Source: Obelidium mucronatum
Lineage: Eukaryota; Chytridiomycota; Chytridiomycetes; Chytridiales; Chytriomycetaceae
NCBI GenBank assembly: GCA_025765595.1
Contig: JAIVFH010000034.1
Span: forward strand, 124,001-188,000
Length of the DNA stretch: 64,000 nucleotides
Direction: 5' to 3'
This document shows positions 22,800 through 32,990 of this stretch, in pieces; the stretch's first letter is position 1, and every line of letters starts with the position of its first letter. The position numbers and the translations under genes are program-made. A model generated the notes under the pieces. That model searched no databases and was not told the DNA's origin. It was given only the letters and a program-made list of their open reading frames with translations.

Positions 22800-24501
22800 A
22801 TGGGATACATCGAACCCATCATTGCATCAGTGACCGTTGTTGCCGCAGCAACACTCTGGAATTCTCTGAAACCATCGAAGCGAAGTGAAGGTACGCTTGA
22901 GGGCTCTTGAAAGGAAAGACACCTACTGACACAAGTGATCTCATTGACTGGCAGATGCACCACCAATGGCTGCAAACGGACACATCTTGTTGGGACACGT
23001 CCCACTTCTTATGAGAGGAATGAACCGATTTGCTGAAGCTCTCTTTGAAGGCATCGACTCAAATATTGTTGAGTACTGGATCGGAAATCCTGCCGCATAC
23101 ATGATCCAAGGCACAGATGAAGCCCGTGCCATCTACACAAACGTCAACTTGAACGAAAGACATGCTCGTTTGTATGGTAAGCATATCGTTGAAAAAACAG
23201 AATTGTGTTTTGATCAAGTCCTTTTTTCACACTCCAGATTTGAAACAAGCCATGATCCACGAAGGACTCCTTTTCAATTCGAATATCGAATCCTGGAAAC
23301 GAAACAGGAAAATTTTAGTCGAAAGTATTGGTCGTCCGCGTTTTATTCGTTCCTTGGCCCCCAAGATCAACCAGTTGATGGGAACAGCTTGTGACCTGCT
23401 TGACGCACTCCACAATAGTCAAACTCCGATTCTTGCGAACGTCTTCTTTGGCTCTATTTCATTAGACATCATGTTTGATACTATATTCACCGACAGTCGA
23501 CGTGCCACAGAATCATACTTGACGCATCCCGACCAGAAAGTTGGCTCAGATCCTATTCTTACAATCCTACCAGAATCCATGAACGCCACATTCTTTTTTC
23601 TTACTACCCCTTCGTTTCTCTACGACTATGTTCCGTTTTTTTACAAACGCGCCGTTCTCTATCGCAAGGCTGTTGCCGAATGGCACAAATTCGTCACCGA
23701 CCTTGTAGACCTGAAATGCAATGAAAACATAAACTCAGCCAAAGACGCGGAAACTGAGGATTTGTTGACGTCGTTGTTGCTGGCGTGTGAAGGAGACGAC
23801 GACAATGGACGCCATGCAATCGTTCAGGTTATCAAGGAGGCCTTCTCTGGCGGAACCGACACAACCAGTCATACAATGGCATTCATGTCTTACGAACTTG
23901 CCCGCCACCCAAATTTCGCTAACGAGATTTACAATGAAATTATGGACCTCGTGGGGGAAAACGGTGAATTCACAGCTGAAAACATTGGGAAGCTCAAGTA
24001 TTTGGAAGCTGCGATCCACGAAACGACTCGATTACATGCTGTTGTTCAAATCAATCCAAGATTTCTGAAGGAAGATGTGATGGTCGGGAAATACCGTCTA
24101 CAAAAGGGGAAAGTCGCCGTTGTGGCAACTCGAAGAAACCAACTTTCCGAAACACTTTGGGAACAGCCTTTGGAGTTCAAGCCGCATCGTTTCTTGGAGT
24201 CGAAAGATCTTGGTGGGCCTCTTGGGTTTGGATTTGCACACGTGCCTTTTGGTTATGGGGTGCGGAAATGGTAAAAATAAGCTACATCTACTTTATCAGA
24301 TGTGATGATATTAATTTATTTATTTATTTTGGTGTTAGTCCAGGAGAAGCGCTTGCTATGATGGAAATCAAGCTTGTCATGGCCAATTTGATCCGTAGAT
24401 TTTCATTCGAGCTGGTGAATCCATCTGAGCCTTTGGGTGTTAGACAGGGCTTAACTGTTCAATGCCGCGATCTGCCTATGCGGTTTAAGCAGCGTTCCTG
24501 A
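22800..24501 (+). CDS. Cytochrome P450 monooxygenase, copy A
   Basis: Heme-thiolate monooxygenase of the ER membrane; substrate unknown. Four exons: 22800-22890, 22955-23176, 23238-24270 and 24339-24501; 502 aa. An N-terminal hydrophobic anchor covers about residues 4-20, followed by a charged stop and a Pro-rich hinge. WKRNRKILVESIGRPRF is the helix C region (WxxxR). The I-helix oxygen-binding motif reads GGTDTTSH, the K-helix ExxR is ETTR, and the heme loop is PFGYGVRKCPGEA. The heme-ligand Cys codon is split by the last intron (TG|T). It forms a tandem pair with the next gene and shares the promoter-proximal gap with Nup88, which is transcribed away from it. Confidence 0.93.
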
Positions 24502-24737
24502 TGACCGATTCCCTCCTTCATAAAATCTTCTCTTGAAAGGTTTCTTAAAAAATGGCGTCAACGCACGCCTTAACAAAATACTAAAATGCTTGTTCTTGAG
24601 ATTATAAATCTTCACATGTTTTTTTACTTTTTGAGTATTCCGCAATTGCACGTGTGTGCAGGACTCAAAGAATATTAAACAACTCCATCATGTCCCTTTC
24701 AAACGCCCAAAGAAAAGTCCTCATTTAGATTTTATCA

Positions 24738-26365
24738 ATGGGCGTTGAAAACATTGCTCTCATTGCTTCTGCGTTTATCGTCGCCGTCGCTTTAGTTTCC
24801 AATTCTACCAGAAACAAAAAGAGACCAGAGGGTGAGTAGCTTTTTGTGTCCAATTTTGTCCAAGTTCACGCTTAAAAATATCATTTCCATAAGGCGCCCC
24901 TCCCATTGCTCCATACGGTTACCCCTTCATCGGCCATGTTCTCATTTGGGTTCAGGGACCCGAAGCCACTGGACAAAAACTTTTCGAAGGCGTTGAAGGC
25001 GATATCGTTGAAATGAACGTATTTGGTTTCCCATTCTACCTCCTTCGCGGCCAAGAATACGCTCGCAAAGTTCTCACAACAAGCCACCTGAACACCCGTT
25101 TCGTAAACCCAGTCGTGCTGGAAGAACTGGACATCAAAGACAAAGGACTTTTGCTCAACAACAACATCGAAACGTGGAAGCGTAATCGCAAGATTCTTGT
25201 TGAAAGCATTGGTCGCCCCCGGTTTCTCCGCAGTTTGGCTCCAAAAGTGAACCACAACTTGGAAGCCCTGTTTCCATTGCTTGATCAGCTGGATGAAAAG
25301 TCTTTACCGTTTTTGGCAAATGTCCTGTTTGGATCCATCTCGCTTGACGTTATCTTTGACATAATCTTCTCAGAGTATCGCCAAGCCGCCGAAACATACT
25401 TGAAAAGTTTAGTCAACGAATCAGCAACCACCCAGGAGGATGAAGTCTTGGATCTCCTTCACGCCGCATTCGAAGCAACACAGTTTTTCGTGAGAACCCC
25501 AAAAGTCTTTTACAAATTGCACCCAACATATGTTGCCAAAGCCAAGAGACTCAAGAAAGCGGGCGCCGATTGGGTCGTGTATGTAAACAACTTGGTTCAA
25601 CAAAAGAAGGACAAACTTGACTTGGAAAGCGAAACAACAGATCTGGCGACTACATTGCTTCAAGGGGATGGTACGTTGGATGAAATTTCACAAGTTGTGC
25701 GTGAGACCATTGGAGGTGGTACAGATACCAGTTCCAACACTATGGCCTTCATGACGTACGAGCTTGCCCGGAATCCAGCTATCGCAGATGCGATTTACAA
25801 TGAAATTATCGAGATTGTTGGCGAAGATGGAGAGCTGACGGCTGAGAATATTGGTCAACTCAAGTACTTGGAGGCCACGATTTACGAAACAACGCGTCTT
25901 TATGCTGTCGCTCGTTTCGGAGCCAGGCATTTGAAGGAGGAAGTTGATCTTGGCGAATACAAGCTCAGGAAGGGTGGAGTTGCCCTCGTGGGAATCCAAC
26001 TGAATCACAACTACTCCAAGCTGTGGGATAATGTAGCTGAATTCAATCCGGATCGTTTCTTGGAGTCGAAAGATCTGGGGGGTCCTCTCGGGTTTGGATT
26101 CTCGTATTTGGCATTTGGTTATGGCGTTCGCAAATGGTTTGATAAATTGACAGTATTCATGGACCTTGCTAACATGTCAAATTGAAACAGTCCCGGCGAA
26201 GCGTTGGCGTTAACTGAAATGAAGCTTGTTATGGCGAACCTCATCCGTCGGTATTCGTTTGTCTTGGCAAAGCCGGAAGAGCCCTTGAAAGTGAAGAAGG
26301 ACAGTTTGACACTTGAATGTCTTGATCTTCCGGTTTATTTCAAGCGGCGCTCTGCCAGTGATTAG
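24738..26365 (+). CDS. Cytochrome P450 monooxygenase, copy B
   Basis: Tandem paralogue of copy A, 236 bp downstream. Three exons: 24738-24831, 24894-26136 and 26191-26365; 503 aa. Membrane anchor at about residues 5-21, then WKRNRKILVESIGRPRF identical to copy A, I-helix GGTDTSSN, ExxR as ETTR, and PEEF-type region AEFNPDRFLESKDLGGPLGF leading to FGYGVRKCPGEA. The intron that splits the heme Cys codon is at the same position as in copy A. The second intron of copy A is absent here, so it was lost or gained after duplication. Catalytic residues are intact, so both copies are probably functional. Confidence 0.93.
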
Positions 26366-26540
26366 TAGAATAGTTGAAATAAAAGAGCATGATTTACAAT
26401 CTACCGATTCATTTCCTAGTTTAAATATGCACAAACAAGATCAATAAGCGATAGGTCTGAGCGATCCGAGTCTATCTTGTTTCTCTTTCTATTCTTCTCT
26501 TTTTTCAATCCGATTTTTTTTTTGTTTCCAACCAACCACC

Positions 26541-27327
26541 ATGACCAACATACAAAGCGCAGCCCACCGCCTAATCAAGAAACTGCAACAAGCAGGTCTC
26601 CAAAAACAGATCCTGCCCGTCCAGGTATACACTAAACAAACAGAAAGCCAAAGCGCCATCAATTCTAAATGACCACAACCAAAAACAACATGTCAACAAC
26701 AACAACCCCCCCCAAAAAAAGAACAAAACATCGTACTTCCAAAACGGATCAAAAGGAGTCTTTATCCCACCCATCCGCAAACTTCAACTCTTTTACAACC
26801 ACAACAGCGGCGACTCGCGAGGAATGGTTAATTTCATGCACACACACTTGATTCCTTTTGCAACCGCTTTACCACACGTGGAAATCCAAGTGTCGCCACG
26901 TAAGGGCGCTCCGGCTGAAATCCAGGCCTTCTACGTCGGCGGACAAGTGAGGAGACATGTCTGTTATCGCTTGGATGCCGATACGATCCAGCGACATGCG
27001 CAGTATCTGTGTGACACGAATGCTGTTGGAGAAGCGTTGGAGGTTGTTGTTGAGAAGAAGGAGGATGCAGAGGAGGGCGTTGTCAAGGAGTGGGTGAGAC
27101 GGAGAAAGACTCCTCGTAATCAGACTCAAAAGTTCCAAGACATCAACTTGAAAACTACTGGAGAAACTGACTTTAAACCGCATTATTGGAAGCATGTTAA
27201 GCAGACGAATTGGAAGACTGTTGGACGTCCAGCCGATCGAAAGTACACTTGGCCCGTTTTGAGTGGTGGTCAACCAAAGGAGCACTACTGGAGTCCTTTT
27301 ACGGCGGAGGAGACTTTCAAGCCGTAG
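26541..27327 (+). CDS. MRPL43: Mitochondrial large-subunit ribosomal protein mL43
   Basis: Component of the mitochondrial 54S/39S subunit with the L51/S25/CI-B8 thioredoxin-like fold. Exons 26541-26624 and 26722-27327; 229 aa. The domain begins RKLQLFYNHNSGDSRGM and continues with FMHTHLIPFATALPHVEIQV, SPRKGAPAEIQAFYVGGQ, matching the SSRGMR and NPHVEIVVSPRxGKHP pattern of the family. The C-terminus has repeated Trp/Tyr motifs (DFKPHYWKHV, HYWSPF) seen in mL43/MRPL51. The acceptor chosen for exon 2 (AAAAAAAG) lacks a pyrimidine tract, so the first 60 residues are less certain. Confidence 0.75.
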
Positions 27328-27488
27328 ATGGATGTCTGTTTTGAACTAGGGTTATATGAAGATGGAAGGGAATAAAAAAAAAAAAAAAAAAAAAGGATAA
27401 ACTTGTTTATGTAGATAGGTAATATGCATGACGAATGGATGCGACTTAAAAAAAATCCTTCCCCCAAAAAAAAGAGAGTGGTTCTGTT

Positions 27489-30400
27489 CTACATTCCAGA
27501 TTGCAACTTGAAAGCATCCCAAGCCTTGTTCAATGCTCCAAACACCTCGTTTGCAATCAACTTTTGCTCTACAGTGGTTCCTTGCTTCAATTTGTCGGGA
27601 TGCACTTTCGCAACTGCCTTCATGTACCGAATTTTGACTTGTTGTGGGGTGATCAACTCAGACAAGTTGATGGTAGTCCATCCCAGCTCTTTCCAAAGAA
27701 CACTATCCAAACTCGACAGTAAAGCTCGAAGATTGGTTTCTTTTCCTCTCTTCCAGGCATCGATCTGCGGGTGTCTCATTAGCCAATTGAAAAAAAAAAT
27801 GTTCAATCTTACCCGTGCGTCAATAGCTTCTTTACACTGAAACTTTTCATCTTCTTCACGCTCCTGGCTTTCATTTTGCGCTCGTAAACTTTCCACAGCC
27901 TTTTCCACTGCTCTTGCAGCAGCCTGAGACATTGGTTTCCTGCAATGACATTAGCTCGATCCCTTTTAAAAAAAGAAAATACTTACGTTGGCGCTACAGC
28001 AGCAACACTCACTCCGACGCTGCTTCCACCCAAAAAGGCCAAATCTTCAATAGCGCTCTTGCTGGCAACCACCGCAGGACTACTACCGCTACCAGTACCA
28101 CCAGCACCACTACCGCCACCACCACTGGTACCGGTACTGCCTCCGCTCTGAATCTCAAGCCCCTTCTTCGCTCTTGCCAACCCCTGCCTCACAACAACCC
28201 CATCCCCAACCCCTAATCCAACCAACAATTCATAATCCTTCACAGCCTCTGCCCATTTCTCTCGCCCCTCCCAAGCCGTCGCCCGTCTCAACAGGGCTTT
28301 TGAATCCTCCCGATCCATCTGCAACACCCAATCGCAATCTTCAATCGCGCCTTTATAATCCCCCGTTTTTAACCGAGTTGCCGCCCGGTTGTTGTACAAT
28401 GGGATACAGGCTGGGTCGTTTTGGGGAAGCGCTTGAATGGCGAGTGTGTAGGATTCTTCGGCTTGTGAATATTGTCCGGTTTTGAAATGGGCGTTTCCGG
28501 TTTCCTTGTGCTGGGTGGAGACGGTGAGTTGGTGGGAGGTGGCAGAGGATGTTGGTTTAGGAGGTTTTGGTGGAGATTGAACGGTTGTCAATGGAGTAGG
28601 TAAGGGGGTGTTGCTGTTGTTGAAGAAATCAGCGTTCGTGTTTGAGTTGGATGTTGGATCCCCAATGAATTGAACATGTCGCTGTGGCGAATTGCTGCCT
28701 TCCCTTGAAAGTGCTGGCGACAACCTGCTAGACGCTGAGTTGAGTTTAAGGGACGAAGTTATTGGAGATCTTCCCCTTGGAGATACACCGGCAGCTGGCA
28801 GGGTATTGTTGTTGTTACGTGACTTCCGTTCCAACGGAACTTCAATTTCCTCATCGTCGTCGTCGCTACTGTCGTCTCGGAATCTAGGTGAAGTAGACGA
28901 AGCATACGCATCGGCTCCCCACCTCTCTTGTTGTGGCTGCTGCTGTCGTCCTGCAGCAGCGCCAGGGAGACCAGAGTCCAACCCTTCAACGACAGCTGCA
29001 ACCTTTTCACTCGCTTTTTCATACACTTGAAGAACCTTCTGCCGACCAAACTGAAGAAAGCTCTTTGCATTGTTCAAAACGGCCGCTGTAGTGGTTGTTG
29101 TGCCACCTTCCATCCATCCACTTCCACTGGAGCCAGAATTGCTTCCTCCAGCAGACCTATAATCATCTCGCGACGGCCAGTCATTGCTCGGTCTCTGATT
29201 TCTGTTGGACGCTTCCACGGCTTCCTTATTCGAAATTAACAGAGTAATAGCTTCTTGCACATCGCCCCCACTCGCAACCAATGCGCTGCTTGCACTCTCG
29301 GCATCAAAACCCATATCAACAATCATGGCAATCTGCGCATCGCGAGAAGGAGTTGAGGGTGCCGATGATGGATAGGATCCAGAAGACACATTACTTGAAA
29401 ACCGACTGTGATTAGACGAAGTTGAGAGGGGAGCTGTAGAGTTCGCCTGTCGTGGAGGTGGTGTGACGGGTGAATTTGTTTCAACTTCAGGAGGAGGAGG
29501 TTTGGATTTGATTGGTGTGGGCTTCCCCGTAAGAATTCCAAAAGGGTCATCTTGATCATCATTATTCATTTCAACGGACGTTGTTGCAGGTGGTCCTATG
29601 CCGTTGCTTTTTGAAGGGGGTGCCGAGAACCCAAGTCCGAATGGGTCCGACATGGTATCTTGTTGCTGTTGTTGTTGTGACGTGGAGACACCATTCACGG
29701 ACGAAGTTAGACCAGATGATAAAGTGTCAAAATTCCAAATGTCGTTGCTACTGGTAGGTAGTGTCTGGAGTGGTTGTGATTGTGGTGGGTTGAACTGATG
29801 CATTGGTTGAACTGGCTGTCCCACGTGAAACGGCGGGGATGGAAACGTCTGTGGAAACAATGCAGGCTGTTGTTGCTGTTGTTGCTGCTGCATCATACCC
29901 AAAGATTGAAATTGCATCTGTTGCGGCTGAATTGAAAGTGGAGACATTGTTCCCCCATACGGACTGTTGAAGCCCCCCATGGCATTGAGTGGAGTCGATC
30001 CCTGACGCTGGTTCACTCCGACGGGACTCGTTCCCAGCAGATCCGCAAAGGCATCCTTCGGCGCGCCGCCAAACTGCGGGGATTGTGTTCCCAGAGGAGT
30101 TGTTTGCTGTGATTAAACGAGGCTTTAGTCGAGAACGACAACGGCGCGCGCGCGACAGTCGATGCTCACCCGCGGCTGGGCCGTGAAGCCGTTGACGCTG
30201 CCGATGTTGTAGTTTGCGACGCCGCTCTTTGCAACCAGCGGCGACGCGGCGCCGGACGCCGGGCGCGACGCCGGCGCCGACGCCACGCCCGGCGCCGCTT
30301 GAGACGCCGCTTGGGACGCCGCGGCGCGCGCCGGCGCCAGACTGCCCAGCGCCGCGGACAGCAGCGCCGTGTTTGCGGCTGCTGCGGGCGCGCGGCGCCG

Positions 30401-30490
30401 CTGTTCGTCGAGCGACAGCGCGGCGGTGGCGGCGGCGGCGGTTGAGCTGGACGGCAGCGACACCAGCGACGCGAACGGGTCTTTGTTCAT
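27489..30490 (-). CDS. SWA2: Auxilin-like UBA-TPR-J protein (Swa2 type), clathrin uncoating
   Basis: Recruits Hsc70 to clathrin coats for uncoating. Four exons: 30490-30170, 30106-27987, 27939-27813 and 27764-27489; 947 aa. Order of parts: a GC-rich Ala-rich N-terminus, a disordered Gln/Pro-rich region with DPF motifs (NKDPFASL, DPFGLGF, DPFGILT) that bind adaptor ears, a UBA domain at about MIVDMGFDAESASSAL, a TPR block (KETGNAHFKTGQYSQAEE), then a helix with GKETNLRALLSSLDSVLW and the J-domain with KAVAKVHPDKL (HPD intact). The same order is seen in yeast Swa2. The last intron is 48 nt. Only 47 bp separate its start from the Sen2 stop upstream. Confidence 0.9.
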
Positions 30491-30537
30491 TTGTTGCTTT
30501 TATTTTTATTTATTTCTTGTTTCTTTCAATAAAGAAG

Positions 30538-31276
30538 TCACGGAATCCAGCGGCAAAACAACGTTGGCGAAACTCGATCCCGATCGACCACAACCCGCAC
30601 AAGCGCCTTCTTGGCCTGCTCTGTGAATCGAATCGAGGCAAGAAGCTTCTTCCACGTGTTCTTCGCGGCCTGCGTATCCCACTGCACCTATTTGCCGTCA
30701 GGACAGAACAAGTGAATAGAAGCACAAAAGATTTCAGAAACACCAATAAAGAGTATATACCTGCACTGCGTACTCGGCATGGTATCGCTTAGGCCCTCCT
30801 TGCTTGTACAGCACATAATCGCAGCCAAACTTGATCCCATCTCTCACGACCCAGCCCCGCTTCCTCATTAATGAATAAACAGTAAGTCGTGCTGCAAACG
30901 CCTGGATCCCGTGCATCTTTGCTCCCACTGCCAATAGTCTGTTTTCAACTTCACCACCACAACCAGCATCGCCCTCTTGCCCAGATATGACTGCAATAAT
31001 CCTCCCTTCCCTAAGCAGATACAGTGTTTCAATCAATGACAGACTTCGAATCGAGGCTCTTTCGAGCAGTTTCTCGTTGCCTGGCAGGTGCTGGAGCCTC
31101 TTCATTATTCTGACGTCATCCATCATCGCCCGTCCAAAGCAACCTTCTTCGTAGAGCGATCGCGAATGTTCGGGATCTGCCACTGTGCATTCGAGTGTTT
31201 TCAGGTTTATTTCCACGATTGGCTTCATTTTAATATCTTTCTGGAACTTTTGTCTCAATGTTCTTTTTCGATCCAT
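30538..31276 (-). CDS. SEN2: tRNA-splicing endonuclease catalytic subunit, Sen2-like
   Basis: Cuts the 5' side of tRNA introns in the Sen2-Sen34-Sen15-Sen54 complex. Exons 31276-30761 and 30687-30538; 221 aa. The C-terminal nuclease fold reads LMRKRGWVVRDGIKFGCDYV then LYKQGGPKRYHAEYAV, with the expected catalytic Tyr (DYVLY), His (YHAEY) and, after the intron, Lys in EQAKKALVRVV. The N-terminal part keeps the YEEGCFGRA motif typical of Sen2. Yeast and human Sen2 are roughly 380-465 aa, so this is a compact version lacking the long linker. Sen34 has a different motif around the His, which makes Sen2 the better call. Confidence 0.8.
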
Positions 31277-31338
31277 GTTGCAGCAAGCAGACAGTCCGGT
31301 ACTAGCTTTAAGACTCTATATGCTTTGGCAAAGTTGGC

Positions 31339-32904
31339 ATGATGCGTGAATATTTCTTTTTAACTTGTGACATACTATTCGACAGGTCAGCCACTGTAGA
31401 ATCCCATGCACCAATGATAATCGCAGTTCCCTCCATGAAAGGACTTGATGATAATTTAAAGCCCAACTTACCCAAGAACCGCCATGCAACCAAAGAATCC
31501 CCACTTCGCTGTGCATCTCGATCGGAACTCGCCGAAATTCTCAAGTCCTGGACTCCCGACAACACCGCCACACCTCCCCACATCAAAACCTACGCGAAAA
31601 CAACTTCAATTCGATACCTTGCAATTTCATACCGCTGGAAACCTCCCCAAGCCTTCCTGATGACTGTCACAGATCCAGAAGAGAACCAGTGGCTCAGCCA
31701 AAGTGCACCCTACAACACCCTCAAAGCGTGCGTCGACCTCGCAACACAACATTCCATCGATTGGATCTGGATGGACTCTCTCAGCATAAACCAATCCCCA
31801 ACACCCGCAGGAAAGCAAGACAAATCAAAGTACATTCCATTAATGAGCAGCATCTATTCCATGGCATTCTGCGTCGCAGCATACACCCAAGACCCAAACG
31901 ATTCGATTTTCGATACGGAATGGTATAACCGCGTCTGGACTTTGCAAGAACTCGTCCTCCCAAGCCAAATCTTTTTCTACCGCAACAGCTGCTGGACAAC
32001 CCTCCACGAAGAGCAATTCTTCTGGGCAACGAAAGGATACAAGGAAGACGCGAAACAAGCCATCGGTGTATTGAGTGAACTCGGCGGCGCCTGCAAAGGA
32101 ACCTGTCTTTCCTTGGCCCAGATCCTCAAGTTACTAGGCCGTCGAGGCTCTCTCATGGAACAAGACCGCGTGTATGGCGTCTTGGGGTTGATTCCATTTC
32201 CCGTCAACATGACCATCTCATATGATGTCCCTGTACAAACTGTATGGGAAGATTTATGTCGCCAAGTTGTGTTGAAGGAGGGCGACTTGTCCATGTTTGC
32301 AACGCATCGACTATTGAATAAAACGAACCCACCATATTGGGTGATTGGGATCTCGCATGTCCCTGAAGTAGCGCATGGGGAGTTGATTGACTGGGACGTT
32401 TCTCTGTTGAATCAAAAACTCCTGGCGGAATCTGGTAAATACGTCTTTACCAAATCGCGTTTAACGGTTGTCGAGCGATTCGCGGTCATGACGTCGCGGA
32501 TTTCTCCCAGCTTGAGTAACTCTGAAAGAGCTGTGGGGTTGTTGAAGAAAGGAGAGAAGGATTCGACAATACTGGAGACAGAGTTGGACTGGATCTGCGC
32601 TTCCTTTTTTGTTTTGCAAGAGTCAAGGGATTCTCTTAAAAGTGCTGTGGGGCTTGGGATTTTCCTTGAAGGATGCGATTTGCCCTTCAAAACACGCATT
32701 AAGGAAGGTGACTTGCCGTTTAAAGTTGGCGACTGCGTGAGAATTGTTTTGTTGGGCACCTCTGGACGAGCTTCGCGTGGGATTCTGGGCGTCGACGTCA
32801 CTACAAAGGGGGAGGAAAAGTCCTTTAAACCCTTGTGTGTGGTTACCTGCGACAATGTATCGGCAGACTTTATTCAGTCAGATCCAATTTCATTGTATTT
32901 ATAA
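31339..32904 (+). CDS. HET-domain protein (heterokaryon-incompatibility type)
   Basis: Single exon, 521 aa from the first ATG; a start at 31414 (MIIAVPSM) is also possible. The HET domain is seen as IRYLAISYRWKPP, then IDWIWMDSLSINQSP, MSSIYSMAFCVAAYTQDP and WYNRVWTLQELVLPSQIFF, the usual order of YLAISYxW, WIDxxCINQ, IYxxA and RxWTLQE. Downstream, DRVYGVLGLIPF is the common second block of HET proteins. In filamentous ascomycetes such proteins drive non-self recognition and cell death, but many HET proteins have no known role and nothing here proves one. No partner STAND/NLR gene is visible nearby. It lies 62 bp from the divergent Sen2 start. Confidence 0.8.
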   Translation: MMREYFFLTCDILFDRSATVESHAPMIIAVPSMKGLDDNLKPNLPKNRHATKESPLRCASRSELAEILKSWTPDNTATPPHIKTYAKTTSIRYLAISYRWKPPQAFLMTVTDPEENQWLSQSAPYNTLKACVDLATQHSIDWIWMDSLSINQSPTPAGKQDKSKYIPLMSSIYSMAFCVAAYTQDPNDSIFDTEWYNRVWTLQELVLPSQIFFYRNSCWTTLHEEQFFWATKGYKEDAKQAIGVLSELGGACKGTCLSLAQILKLLGRRGSLMEQDRVYGVLGLIPFPVNMTISYDVPVQTVWEDLCRQVVLKEGDLSMFATHRLLNKTNPPYWVIGISHVPEVAHGELIDWDVSLLNQKLLAESGKYVFTKSRLTVVERFAVMTSRISPSLSNSERAVGLLKKGEKDSTILETELDWICASFFVLQESRDSLKSAVGLGIFLEGCDLPFKTRIKEGDLPFKVGDCVRIVLLGTSGRASRGILGVDVTTKGEEKSFKPLCVVTCDNVSADFIQSDPISLYL

Positions 32905-32990
32905 ACCGTGTTCAACATGCGGAACTCTTTATTGTTCCACGTCAAAAAAAAAATAAACCTTCAACCAACAACATTGTAGGATACTGTAAA

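Noticed and set aside
27374..27394. Run of 21 A after the mL43 gene, possible retroposition mark
   Set aside because: mL43 has an intron and no target-site duplication is visible, and similar homopolymers are common across the window (for example T20 at 37881-37900).
30214..30792. 192-codon plus-strand frame rich in Arg/Pro/Ala
   Set aside because: Antisense to the first exon of the auxilin gene and to Sen2; explained by G+C bias.
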